A program made the position numbers and the translations under genes. This document shows, one piece after another, positions 12,176-25,549 of a stretch of 64,000 nucleotides of DNA. Each line of letters starts with the position of its first letter. Position 1 is the stretch's first letter. The DNA is from Marsupella aquatica (taxonomy: Eukaryota > Marchantiophyta), in contig OZ316893.1 of assembly GCA_973895155.1 (NCBI GenBank), positions 19,282,001-19,346,000 of the forward strand, written 5' to 3'. The notes beneath the pieces are model-generated. The model saw nothing but the letters and a program-made list of their open reading frames with translations, was not told the DNA's origin and searched no databases.

Positions 12176-13006
12176 AACGACAAAAGTTAACGTTTCCCAG
12201 GTGAGATCTTTGACAGAAGGTGAGAAAAGAGCTCTTTGTTTTACACCCTAACACCAATGGCTGTTATCAGAGTCACCAATTTTACGATCAGATGGTCTGG
12301 GTCTCCCTCAATGTGAGGTTGACCATCCTGAGGAGGACTGGAGCAAAGGTTACGCACATGTACAGGCTTGCAGTAGATGGGGGCCATGTGTAGGTGAGGG
12401 GGGACAGACCCACCCAACCCACCCCATGGTTAGTTGACCCAAGGGTGGTCAGTGTCATGGTGAGGGAGACCCAGGCAGTTTGATCAGGAAACTGGGTGAT
12501 AGCCCCTGGATGTGAAGGAGCTAGTATAGATTAGTTTTCTTAATACACACAAAAAAGAGTGAGATTGTGATAAACAGAAAAAATTCAATAGCAAGGTATC
12601 TATTAGGACAAAAGAGAGTGTCAACCTAATACATCCCGAGGGTGAAATACAAAGAGAAAACTACAAGAGAGGTCTACGGAACCCCAAGCCTGAAAAGGTT
12701 TCTAAACTCAAAAAGCTCTACTACTGGAGGATAAACCGTAAGAGAGTCACGAAGTCGAAGTGAGGGCTGTTGAGATTCTCTACTCGAGTCCTCTAGATCA
12801 TCTCCCGATCTGAATCCTGTGGTCTTGTAATTTGGTTTGCCTTCCAAGTTTGACAAGGATTTCTCGAGGCTGCTCCCGCTCAGGAATTTATTCGTCGTCC
12901 ATTCAACTCAATTCCGGGAAACTCTCGAATTTGCCTTTCGGCGTTGCTGGTCAGGATATTTCTCTCTCCTCCATTTCTGAGACTGAGTGAGTCCCGTCAG
13001 TTCAGT
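12176..13006. other. Intergenic region upstream of the small membrane protein gene
   Basis: About 0.8 kb with no recognised coding sequence. It presumably holds the promoter of the gene at 13007. A possible transposon remnant continues to about 12.5 kb, but I could not assign it. Confidence 0.4.
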
Positions 13007-13255
13007 ATGAGCAGCAGCGGAGGCGACAACAAGCTGGGTGAATACTGGAAAAGTCATCGCTCCTCCCCTGTGTCACGTTTGGTGAATCCCGAGCTGCATG
13101 CGAAGCCCAACAAGCTCGTAGCAGCGTTGGGGACCTTTACGTTTCTGCTCATTGCTGGTAACCTTGCGTGGACAAAGTACTCTCACGAGAAGAAGTTGGC
13201 CAAATCCAAAATCCCGCCCCAACGCCTGGAGAATATCATCGGAGACGATGACTAA
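13007..13255 (+). CDS. Small single-pass membrane protein, 82 aa, function unknown
   Basis: An uninterrupted 83-codon frame starting MSSSGGDNKLGEYW and ending GDDD before TAA. Residues about 1-36 are hydrophilic with RLVNPELHAKPNK. One hydrophobic helix follows (about 38-56, LVAALGTFTFLLIAGNLAW), then a basic Lys-rich stretch (HEKKLAKSK) and an acidic end. The size and layout resemble small single-span proteins of plant mitochondria or the endomembrane system, but I do not recognise a named family. The start is the first ATG in the frame. The stop lies only 51 bp before the first ABP1 ATG, so the two may share a transcript, or this frame could act as a long upstream ORF. Confidence 0.65.
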   Translation: MSSSGGDNKLGEYWKSHRSSPVSRLVNPELHAKPNKLVAALGTFTFLLIAGNLAWTKYSHEKKLAKSKIPPQRLENIIGDDD

Positions 13256-13306
13256 CATACCTGCAGTACCGTGTTAGCGAGGATTGAGGGCTTAGCACGC
13301 CGGGAG

Positions 13307-15111
<1,805 letters not shown>

Positions 15112-16338
15112 AATGTCGGGAGATCAGGAGTTCAAATGATCTGCTGTAAAGTGAGCTCTTTCTGCATATTCATATTCATATCGATGTGATGGACGGAATA
15201 ATTTTTGATTCAGATATTTCTTATGTCTGAGGTGCAGTATCAGTAAGATGTTCTTGGTGGGAAACTGAATCCGGTAGACACTAGGAAGAGATCTACTTCA
15301 GATTCCTTGCGAGAGGCAATAATAATAGTAAATGTAAATATAAGCACACACCACAACAATTTTTCTTTTTTTTCTATCTCTGGTCACATGCCCCTGAACT
15401 TTAATTCCCCTGAGTTGGCCGGGATTGGATAGTAATAGAGGGTCTGATGCTTGTCGGGCATTTTCAATCGAAGGAATGGATGCACACAGGATTCTCAAGG
15501 GACTCTTAAAACTTATGGAAGAAGTGCTGAGACATCTCCAAAAGGATTGTAAAATGAGTCAGTAGACATATCCATAATTGACATTGGGGACAAATCTGTT
15601 CGTCTAACACGTCGCAAGTCCACATCTCACTTGTTCCCTTAGGCTCGTCGACGGTTCAATTTGGTGTGCTCTGGAGAGTGCAGAAAGTGTGTAAACTATG
15701 GGATCTTTGAATTTTCTATCAAAGGGCCCACTTCAAGTTTAAGCTTAATAAAGGGGTGAATAGAAACTATAACAATCTAAACTAATTATTATCGTTAATG
15801 AATTATTGCACGATTGAGCCTTCGGAATCTCTGTACTTTTTACATCTGCCTTTGCATAAGAGTAGATGCTTTAGAAAATGGGGAATCTCTCCAAGTCAAT
15901 AAGGCCAGTCTGTAGAATTCAATCTTCTCATCAATTCTCTTATTGCCTACAGATGATTGTACACTTTTGTGGCAAATTCAAAAGTTATTTTCACACAAAG
16001 ACCAATCTGTTTTAGGATCCGAATTGGGAAATGCATTTTAACTTGGATGACATTTGAGTATCGATATAGAGCACAACGATTTACCTACTCAAAAAATATA
16101 TTGGGATTTGAAATATTGGATGGAGATCACATCTAAGTATATGTCTCCTGGCTAGTTAGTTCCACTAGCTTGATTACCCGTTCCTTGAACTAAAATAAAA
16201 TTGAAAACAAAATAAAATTGAAGAAAAGAAAGAGATCTATACTCTTTTTTGCCATCTTTGCATATCTGTTTTTTTTTGCACCTTTTATACATTTTGTCCT
16301 TATTTTAGTGATGGTCTAGAGTATGCGTCTAGACTCAA

Positions 16339-16453
16339 GTGGCTTCTGTTTGCTATTATATAGTAGATTAAAGATTTATCAGTGTTGTCCACAAAGTAGC
16401 TTGTGTTTGCTATTATATAGTAAGATTAAAGATTTATCAATGTTGTCCACAAA
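16339..16453. repeat. Tandem duplication, two copies of about 57 bp
   Basis: Both copies contain tttgctattatatagta followed by attaaagatttatca and gttgtccacaaagta, with only a few differences including a one-base indel. It looks like a recent local duplication in non-coding DNA. Confidence 0.85.
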
Positions 16454-18064
16454 GTACGTGAGGAGGCCAAATATGGGTCAACCATTCTTTGGTTCAATGA
16501 TAGTGCCAGTTTGGGATGTCCAGCCTAAGCAAAGGATTTTGCACTAGAAAAATGACTCTAAATAGTCTTGTGCCAGTTTTGCCTCCCTGCCCTGCCGCAC
16601 TGGAGCACTTGGCATGTTTCCTCTACCCGAGAAAGTGGTTGGTTGAGTTTGTTGTCACTTCCAATATCATCTTGTTACTTTAGAAATTTGGCTTGAGCCT
16701 TTTCAGACCATCCTTGCCATTTACACTCTTTAAACTTCTCACACAATCTTTGTCCCAAGTTTAGCATATAGTAGCCTGAATGCTTGAGCTTTGCTCATAA
16801 ATAAAGGATACCCATTTCCAATTCCACTCCCAATTGTAGCTGTGCCCCAGGGTCCTGGTCTAGAGGTTTTGACCTTAGCCCATCATCCTCACTTTAATTT
16901 TGCTTTCTTAGATAGATACCTATGCACCATATATTCAAATCAAATTCAAGTGCCTTTTTCTTTGCACTTACTACCATTATTTATTAATGTATAGTAGATT
17001 AATACAAATTTCTACATTTGCTTGATATTGTTTTTATGACAGGGATCAATAGTGTTCACCTAAAATATAGATAGACAATCACACTGACATTAATTATATT
17101 CACAAATAATGTAAAATGGAAATCAATATACAAAAGGCTTGTCAATCTGATACACATTTCGATATACCAACAATCTGGATATCACATGGATATACAATTT
17201 ACGTTTCGTGATGACCACAAAGATCCAATCACTTCTTTGGGGCTCTACACCGTATGTTTGAGTGTGTCTTGTGAGTACGCACTGTCTTTTGTATAGAGAA
17301 ATGACCATATCCCTCCACTTTGTCCTCACTGCTTTCTTAGGCAGTGGGTGATATGACACTAGAGAGGGCTTAGGCATTCACGTTTCTTAGGAGGGCCCAG
17401 GATGTTAGTTGTAGGGCCTATAGACAATTTCCTTTTCATGATCCTGGCATGCAGTTTACTCTGGAGTTTTACTTTTCAGTGTACACCTCAGTAGGGCTTT
17501 AGGGGGAGTTTATAGAAGAGCTCAACGACAACACTTTATTATTTTTCTTTCGAGGGTTTCACTTTTACAGAATTAGCACATCATGTGCAAGGCAGAGTAT
17601 GGTCATTTGATTGTTTCTAAGAAAAGACTTAGAATTTTTGTGGAAAAACATGTAGGTCTTTTAAATCCAATTTTGAGATCTGTAAGAACATTAAGGTTTT
17701 AAAAATCATTTATGAGTACATTCCAAAGTTATTTCAACTTTACGGGGTTAGTTGAAATAACTTTCCCCTCGATGTGGTCTAGAAGAAATGACCAAGCTGC
17801 CATTTCTATTCAGGGTCTTTGCATTTATTATGTCCAGACCTGACACATTGGGCTCAGGCATTTTAACCCTAGTGTGTGCATCTGGCCTTTAGCTTTGCTT
17901 TGGATGGATATACACTGAATGACCCCTTATGAAAGACTCTCGGGCTTTTGAGCTCTTTGGTACACCAAGGTCTTTCCCTTGGTTTCTCACCTTTATTGGG
18001 TAAAGGTCTCCTGCCTCTGGGATCGGCACTTCTTGTTTGACCCTTGTGAAACTTTTGGCAGTGT

Positions 18065-18101
18065 TATATACTTTGGACATTCTCATAGGTCCAAAGTATA
18101 T
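18065..18101. repeat. Inverted repeat / hairpin around tatactttggac
   Basis: The left arm tatatactttggac (18065-18078) pairs with gtccaaagtatat (18089-18101) across a 10-base loop. Partial copies of the arm follow at about 18108-18117 and 18130-18142. It could be a small hairpin RNA or a transposon end. Confidence 0.75.
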
Positions 18102-18351
18102 GATACTTCCAAAGTATACGATACTGCCATATACTTTGGACACTTGATCCTTTCCCTGGACCCATGGACACTTGATATTGACTTAGTGCCCTTTGTGATT
18201 TTTCCCTTTGTATTTTCAGGGCATTCTGGGAGCATAACGCCCTGGTCAAGATCTGTATCCCCTCTTTAGGAAGATTCACCTCTACTCTTATTAGAGTTGG
18301 GAAAAATAAAAATCTAGCGAGCACTTAGTAAGGTCCTTCTAAAAGCAAAAC

Positions 18352-18930
18352 ATTATGGGCAATAATAACTTTTATGGCTTTTTGGGGGCATCATATCCTA
18401 CAATGCCCCTCTAAGCAGGACTTTACCTGTATATTGACTTCAAACGAGTGGGGTCCCCATTCTTCTACACTGCTACGTCATCAATTGCACTCCATCTGAA
18501 ACTCATCCTGTGATAATAGGGTGTGTCAAAGCACAACTGTAACTCAATTACGGCTTAGAACATAAAATGCTGTTACGACCAGGACAAAATCATTATGGGC
18601 TACCAAAATACTACCCTATAAGGGTGATACATCCAAAAAATAAAAGCTGTAACACTTAGTGGAGAATTTGACACTCCCTAATAACCCTATGGCTTTTTGG
18701 GGCCATCATATCCCAGAATGCCCCTCTAAACAGGACTTTACGTGCATATTTACTTGGATGGAGAGCTTTGACACTCCCTAATAACCCTATGGCGTTTTGG
18801 GGCTATCATATCCCAAAATGCCCCTCTAAACAGGACTTTACGTGTATATTTACTTCGAACGAGTGGGGTCCCCATTCTTTTGCACTGCTACGTCACCAAT
18901 TGCACTCTATCTGAAACTCGTCATGTGATC
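18352..18930. repeat. Local repeat with a 100-bp tandem unit upstream of CTNNBL1
   Basis: Units at 18662-18760 and 18761-18860 share gacactccctaataaccc, tatggctttttgggg and aatgcccctctaaacagg with a 100-bp period. A third, more diverged copy lies at about 18352-18516. The third copy and the second tandem unit extend together through gagtggggtccccattct and tgctacgtca. The block ends roughly 0.7 kb before the CTNNBL1 start codon. Confidence 0.85.
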
Positions 18931-19649
18931 TCTCTTGTTGTGCGGCCTTTCAAAAATTCTCTGGAGTTTACCTGCCCACTTTCTTGAACATTCTGTCTGC
19001 CGCACAGTGGTGTTGATGCTCACCTGCCGTTCCATCATTTGTCACACTTTGCTTCCCTCGGAGTCAAGCTCTCTAGATCTTTCTCCGAACTCTCCCTTCC
19101 TCTCCCCCCAAATCCGAAATCCACTCTTTTTCTCATTCTGTTTCGCAGCCTCTATCGTTGTACGCCAGAGGCTGTCCGTCTTCAAAGCTCTTGCAGGGTT
19201 TTGTACTCTTGTTCAATTTGTCCAGACGCTTTTCTCAGAGAGGGTGCTGCCTCTGCCACTGCCACTGCCTCTCCATTAGTGGTTGGAGTCCCAAACACTG
19301 CGTTCAGACCTACGAGGAGCTCACAGCATTCTACGTCAATTGCCACCATTGCTGCGCCACTGCTCAGCGACCGAGTCTTTATCGAACAACTGTGTGTTAC
19401 TGCTCTATATTCTAGTTGGATACTCCTGAGATTTGTTACTTGGGTCCATAGTCTTGATTCTGTTGTATGGAAACCCTATTTTGGCTCTTTGGTGGAATCA
19501 GTATGTTTTGGGGAGAGCTCAAGTCATCAGGGTACCATCATCATATCCGACACTCTCCCGAGTAATACCGCGCTGGTTCTTGCGTTTGATCGTTCTCATT
19601 GTTTGGACTTTCAATTCACCTATGAGTTAGGGTTAAGGGTTTATCCGAA

Positions 19650-22600
19650 ATGGCAGCAGACCATCAAAGCAAGAGGAAAAGGGAGCACGAAGCCAATGGT
19701 GTGGGGAATGGGGACGCGAAAGGGCCCCGGCTTGACGTTAATCACACCGATGGTATTATCGATGGGAAATCTTCTGCTCCAGGGGTGAATTTGGCGTTAC
19801 TGGAGGCTCTAGAGAATTCCGAAACCGTAGAAGTCGTAGACGTGAGAGCCCTGAAGAAGATGGTGCTATCATTCGAGCGGAAGCTTTGCAATAACCTTGA
19901 AGCTCGCATGAAATATATGGAACAACCGGACAAATTTTTGGATTCAGAAGTGGACTTAGATGAGGAGGTTAAGAAGCTACACGCGTTAGCTGCAGCACCG
20001 GATTTGTACCCGGAGCTCGTTCGTTTGAATGCGGTGTCCTCAATTTTGGGCCTTCTGAGTCACGAAAACACCGACATTGCCATAGGAGTAGTGAATCTTC
20101 TCAATGACCTTACGGACGAGGATGTCATAGGGGAGAGCGACGAGCCAGCTCTCGTTTTGGTTGACGCTCTGGTGGAGAATAACGCTCTGGAGCTGCTAAT
20201 TCAGAACCTTGGTCGGTTGGATGAGGCAGACCCTGACGAAGCAGCGGCAGTTTTTAATACCCTATCCATTGTAGAGAATATGATAGAAGTGAAGCCACAA
20301 GTTTCAGAGCTTGTCTGTGACAGAACTAAATTGTTGAGATGGCTTCTCACTAGGCTGAAGGTTCGTGAATTTGATAGCAACAAGCTTTACGCTAGTGAAA
20401 TTTTGGCCATACTGGTCCTAAACAGTACGTCGAATCAAAGACGGCTTGGGCAGCTCAATGGCGTGGATACTATTTTACAGGCCGTGGCTATGTATAAATC
20501 TAGGGATCCAAAGACTAGCGAAGAAGAAGAAATGTTGGAGAACCTCTTTGATTGCCTGTGCAGCGTGGTTATGCCCGTGGAAAATAAAGAACGGTTTGTG
20601 AAGGCTGAGGGGGTGGAGCTTATGATCATTATTATGAAGCAAAAGAGGCTGGCTTATGCCTCTGCTATGAAGGCTCTTGACTTTGCCATGACTAGATGCA
20701 CGGCTGCCTGCGAACGGTTCGTCGATGTGCTGGGATTGAAAACACTTTTTGCCGCCTTCATGGGCAAGGTAAGCTATATTGATTTGCTTCGGTTTGTGCC
20801 CGATCCCCTGTAAGTGTGCTGGGTGTGCTTTCACTGTTGGGAAAGTTTGGGCATGTCGTACAGTAGATCACAAGCACTTACTTTGAGGTTATTTGGGGCC
20901 AAAATAATTGCTGCACGGGTATTTCCGAGACGATTCCCTTCGTGCGCCAAATTCTAAGAATAGCAATTCTTAAATTGTGGAGATGGAAGCGAATGAATTA
21001 GATGGAATCTTAGACCTCACATACTTATGTCCTAGAATGAGTGAATGAATGTTCTTTGGACTGGTAATATTGAGCCAGTCCGTTTCCCTGGGAATTCTGA
21101 CGACGTTGGGAGTTGGGGAGACTGACATTGTTGCTACTGTTCATCAGGTTCCCGTGGTGAAATCTAGGAACAAGGGTGATCGGAATCCAGATGACATAGA
21201 AGAACGAGTCATTTCATTGATTTCCTCACTCTTTGGTAATGAACTTGAACTCAAGAAGTTGTATTATCTCCTTTCCCTGGTTTTGAGGCATTTGACCTGA
21301 TTCGGGAGTGGTAGATTCGTCAGTTTGTGTCAATAACAATCAGTTCGATAGCTTTCTGAAGTTCTTGTTGGGCTACTCATTGATCAGGCGGTCTCACGCG
21401 AGGTTCCAGACGAGAACGGCTCCTAAGTAAATTTCAAGAGAGTGGGTCTGAGAAAATAGATCGGCTAATGGAACTTTATATGAGGTATATCCATCTGAGA
21501 AGTGGTGATCGTCTAACCATTTTGCTAGCGTCTTAGAAACGGGAACTACCACAAAGTTGCATACAGTTATGGGGACGGTAGATTAACTCCCAATTTTGTG
21601 TTTTCCCCAGTGGCTGAACTGGAAGGGCGAAGATACGGTTTCCTAAAGTTTTACTCGAACGTCTCTTGTCATTTCTTTGATGCAGGTCGCATTCTTGTTG
21701 TTGTCCTCATGATATCGTTCACTGTCCAGTTGGACAAGTGAAGATGTTCTAATTGTTTTTTTTCTCTTGGTTGTTGTAGATACTCAGAACGCGTGAAAGC
21801 TGAAAGCAAACGCCTTGACGCCCAGCAAATGGAAGATGTGGAGGTTAGTTCGTCTTTCTCTTCACGTGGTGAATTGAATGTCATTTGCCAGGGACAAAGG
21901 CAGGCTTTCAACTTGATGATTGACCTCTGATCCGGGGATAGTACTACCTATAAATCTGAAGTTGATGATCATCTAAAGTACTCGAATGTCGCAGCTTGAT
22001 GACGAAGATAAATATCTGGCTAAATTGGAGGCTGGTCTTTTCACTCTTCAGGTGACTACACATTGAGCTCCAGTTTTGTTGTCTGGACATATAAAGACAA
22101 GCTATACTAGACGCAACATGTTAAAACTCAGAATGTTCCCAGTATCAACATTCAAGCAAATCTCCCCAACTGGCCTTTGCTTTCACTTTGAATGGCATGT
22201 GTTGATGAGAATTTTGTGAGTGGAGAGGTTAAGTTGGACTATCCTTACAAATTTTGAAGATTTCACAAACATTTCCTGATTCTTTCTGTGTCCTGCTTCC
22301 TAATCTAAGCGCTGTAAAATTGTTGTAAATGTGTGACAGCTGCTAGCACTGATTTTGGCTAATTTGTGGTCCTCAGAGTAAGTAGTGGCACATCCCTGAC
22401 CTACTCTCCTTGCCAACTGAGTGATCTACCTGCCAGTGTATGGATGTCAGTGACACTCGTATCATGTGTTTCGGCAAGTTTCATCAGTAAGGGATGTTCA
22501 TTCGGGAATCCTCTTAACTATTGTTTAATGTGTATGGGAGCTGAGCACTTTAGTTTAGTGCCAAAGCTTACACAAAACTCCAATGCCGGTCGATTGTATC

Positions 22601-23117
22601 TGACAGGCACACAGGTATGCAAGAGCGAATAGAGCTTCTTCTGAAGCAGCACCGGATGTCAAGAGATGATGTGAAAGGTGTTCTTCAGGTGGGATAAAAT
22701 CTGTGCAAGGTCGTGTGCATTTAGTTGGTGCAATTGAAGTTGGGATACGTGATGAACAAAACCCTTGCACTTATTTTCTTTCGGTTTTCGTGTCAGTGGA
22801 ACATTTCCCTTGCGTAAGGAGTCGAACCGCTCAAAGTTCCACGTCATGAGAACACTACCAGATTGTGATATCAGCTGTAACGGTTTCTACGTCATTATTT
22901 TTTATTTTGTCGTGGTGGATTGTGTGAAAACATGAGTTGCTGTCAAATGAATGAAGTACGTCTATGTCTATCATTGTTGTATGGTTCTCTGATATTTATC
23001 GTTCAATTTTTATTGCAGGAATATTTGGATAATATCGGAGATTTGGATGGCCCAGAAGAGAAAGAAAGGCGTTGTAGCAAAATTCAAAAGCTCTTAACCA
23101 GTTTGGGAAGTTTCTAG
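19650..23117 (+). CDS. CTNNBL1: Beta-catenin-like protein 1 (armadillo-like, spliceosome-associated)
   Basis: Eight exons: 19650-20768, 21148-21235, 21388-21484, 21780-21843, 21995-22051, 22341-22378, 22607-22688 and 23019-23117. All introns are GT-AG and phases fit, giving 547 aa, close to the usual 550-565. A basic N-terminal KRKRE patch (residues 8-12) fits nuclear import. The armadillo-like body contains YPELVRLNAVSSILGLLSHE and ENLFDCLCSVVMPVENKERF; the C-terminal helices include ERLLSKFQESGSEKIDRLME and LAKLEAGLFTLQ. Exon 1 encodes 373 residues without an intron. In animals the family binds CDC5L and PRP31 in the Prp19-associated splicing complex; the plant role is less studied. The start is supported by conservation soon after it. 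A long leader lies upstream, with ATGs in other frames that are unlikely to be coding. Confidence 0.94.
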
Positions 23118-24287
23118 GCCGTGACTTATTTCTGTATATAAAGATTTTGTAGGAATTGCCAGCTGTTGGTAATGTGAAGAAAATGTTGCTTCATCAGTTC
23201 TGGGTGAAGGCTGTTGCAATGTGACGCACACGCATATGGCCTAGTCCATCGAAGCCTCGGGGAAGTTAAGTGCCATGACGTTAAGTGCCTTCATCTGTGA
23301 AGGACATAGCAAGAAGGATATCAGCATCTCCATTTTTTAAGGCTCTCGCACTGGCCAGGAGTTTATTGGATTCTGCGTACTTCGTGGCGAGCTCCATGAC
23401 GGAGAAAATTTTAGTGGAGGTCTCATAATCCCCGCATATTGTAATTTCCCACAAAGTAATTGGAAGGGCTGTCGAAAACAAAGGGAGCTTCTGCGAGATT
23501 GATATCTGTCGTAAGTGGTTTTAGATTTTAGAAGTTTTGAATGGTTGAGCCGTGAGAGCTCAAAGAGTGCGGGCAAGGATGTCTGACCTTGGATGGGGCG
23601 GTTGCAAGTGATGTATAAATCATTAATTCACATGACTGCAGTGTAACTTGTTTATTGGATCAGGAATGTATGGTATATGTGATCAAGAATGCGGGCATAT
23701 CTGGTGGATAACCAAGGGTAAGGACCAGAACATTTCGAGCCCTTGAGGTCCGTAACCTTAGAATTGAATAAAACCAGAGAAAGAAGCAAAGTTCACGACT
23801 TCACACTGGTAGATTATGTGCAGAATGGAAACCCAATTTTTGGTGACAATTTTGGAGTGCTAAGGGCCGCAAAAGAAAGGGCTCTGTGCAAGCAAGACGG
23901 ACCCGGCCCTTATTAGCGTCTCTTCGCCTCGTCCTTGCTCTGCTATTTTTCTGGAATAAATGTTTTTTGGGGGAATAAATAAATAGTATTTGGCGTTTTT
24001 CTGGAATATGATCTTACTGGGACGGCACTACTTTAGAAGTCGATCATTCTGATCCTCGTGGACTGTAGAACAAGAAACGAAACGAACGACACGACCGCAA
24101 TCGCGATCGCAATCCACTGACCTTATCCTCTTGCCCGTTTATCAACGCGGTACAGGACAATACCGTACTCGACTGTGACTCTCCGGACACACAGGAGCCG
24201 TCAGCTTGCTGTCAAAATGTCAGAAACACTCTCAAGAACCAACATAATGTCAAATCGGGCCCTTTCTTTCACTTCCGAGCCACACTC
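23118..24287. other. Intergenic region downstream of CTNNBL1
   Basis: Presumed 3' untranslated region, then unassigned sequence. A short self-repeat with tttttctggaata occurs twice near 23.95-24.0 kb. No coding region is recognised on either strand. Confidence 0.45.
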
Positions 24288-24884
24288 ATGGGGCAAGAGC
24301 GGGGGCAAGAGGAACCAAGTGTCACATGGGGCCCTAAACTCTTCCTGAATATTTTTTGTATGTGTGTACAAAGTTATGAGGCATTGGATGTGTGTACAAG
24401 GGGCAAGAGGAACCAAGTGTCAATGGGGCAAGAGGGAGGGGGGCGCAAGAGGAACCAAGTGTCAAATGGGGCCGTAAACTCTTCCTGAATATATTCTGTG
24501 TATGTGTACAAGGTTATGAGGCATTGTATGTGTGTGCAAGGTGCAGGAAACTCTTCCTGAATCCTTTGTATGTGTGTACAAAGTTATGAGGCATTACCCC
24601 TGGAAGCCACTCAACCCTTGGACCAGCCTGGCTTGAGGATTATGAAATTTGAATGAGAAATAGAGTAAAGTGCAAGTGGCAGACAGTGATGGATCAGACT
24701 GAATTGTTGTGTATGTGTGTACAAGGTTATGACGCATAGAATGTGTGTACAAGGGGCAAGAGCGGGGGCAAGAGGAACCAAGTGTCAAATGGGGCCCCTA
24801 AACTCTTCCTGAATATATTTTATGTATGTGTACAAAGTTATGAGGCATTACCCCTGGAAGCCACTCAACCCTTGGACCAGCCCT
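24288..24884. repeat. Compound tandem repeat array (about 100-130 bp units)
   Basis: Phrases aagaggaaccaagtgtca, aaactcttcctgaata, tgtatgtgtacaa and gttatgaggcatt recur in order about four times (from about 24290, 24398, 24540 and 24717), with internal losses. The block attacccctggaagccactc occurs twice (about 24593 and 24847), showing that a larger segment was also duplicated. Spacing is irregular and there are no unique spacers of constant length, so it is not CRISPR-like. Short open frames across it are repeat artefacts. Confidence 0.85.
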
Positions 24885-24924
24885 CAACCTGACTCATGGC
24901 ATCACATATGTGAGCGAGTGAAAG

Positions 24925-25045
24925 ATGCTTGAACTCCCTCCCTTGCCTGGCCTGATGGCAAAATATTAGGAATTACAAAAGTTAAGCTTGAACTCCCTCC
25001 CTTGCCTTGCCTGATGGCAAACAATTAGGAGTTTCAACAGTTGCA
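24925..25045. repeat. Tandem duplication, two copies of about 60 bp
   Basis: Both copies contain gcttgaactccctcccttgc, gcctgatggcaaa and attagga. A shorter pair of ttcacccagtct phrases follows at about 25085 and 25115. Confidence 0.8.
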
Positions 25046-25549
25046 ATTGGCTTTCCAAGAACTTGTGGTCCTAAATGTAGTGTTCACCCAGTCTGCATTG
25101 GTCCTGAATATATTGTTCACCCAGTCTACATGGCTAGCAGTGGGATCATATATATGTTGATATGAGTGTTTATTTTGTCTAGAATTCTAAACATTTTCAA
25201 ACTTTGGCAACTGAAGTAGGATGGCCCTCTTGCCACAGAAAATACAACAGTGTGTGGATGCATCTCTCCTGGCTTGTGTGCTGCAGCTCTCAATGCCCCA
25301 CTTGAACAATGAGTGTGGTGGGAATCTAGGCCGGGTGCACAATGCTGTGGAATCCTAAATCACCACTCACCTCACCACTCACTCATTTACCAAACCGATG
25401 CATGTAGAGAGAGTGGTGTGAATGCTCTTACTATTGACAATATTGTGCAATTACAACTTTGGGCTAGTTCCACTGTAACTTAGCTATATAATCAGGATAG
25501 AAATGTATTCTCCAAGGCATTTTTGTCTAGAGTGAAACCTCTAGAATCC

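Larger units (their letters stand above)
15112..18340. other. Intergenic region, AT-rich, no gene recognised
   Basis: It follows the ABP1 stop, so the first few hundred bases include its 3' untranslated region. Short A/T runs, a 57-bp tandem duplication (16.34-16.45 kb) and a perfect hairpin (18065-18101) occur. Around 17.94-18.03 kb the phrase cctttattgggtaaaggtctc recalls repeats at about 3.1 kb and 52.0 kb. Open frames are all under 100 codons and show no known motif. Confidence 0.5.

Noticed and set aside
19039-19788. 249-codon plus-strand frame overlapping the CTNNBL1 start
   Set aside because: It covers the leader and the first 140 bases of CTNNBL1 exon 1 in another frame; composition is Ser/Leu-rich with no motif, while the overlapping frame is a recognised conserved protein.
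24288-24884. Possible CRISPR-like array
   Set aside because: Units are long, irregular and degenerate, without constant-length unique spacers, and the DNA is a plant nuclear genome.
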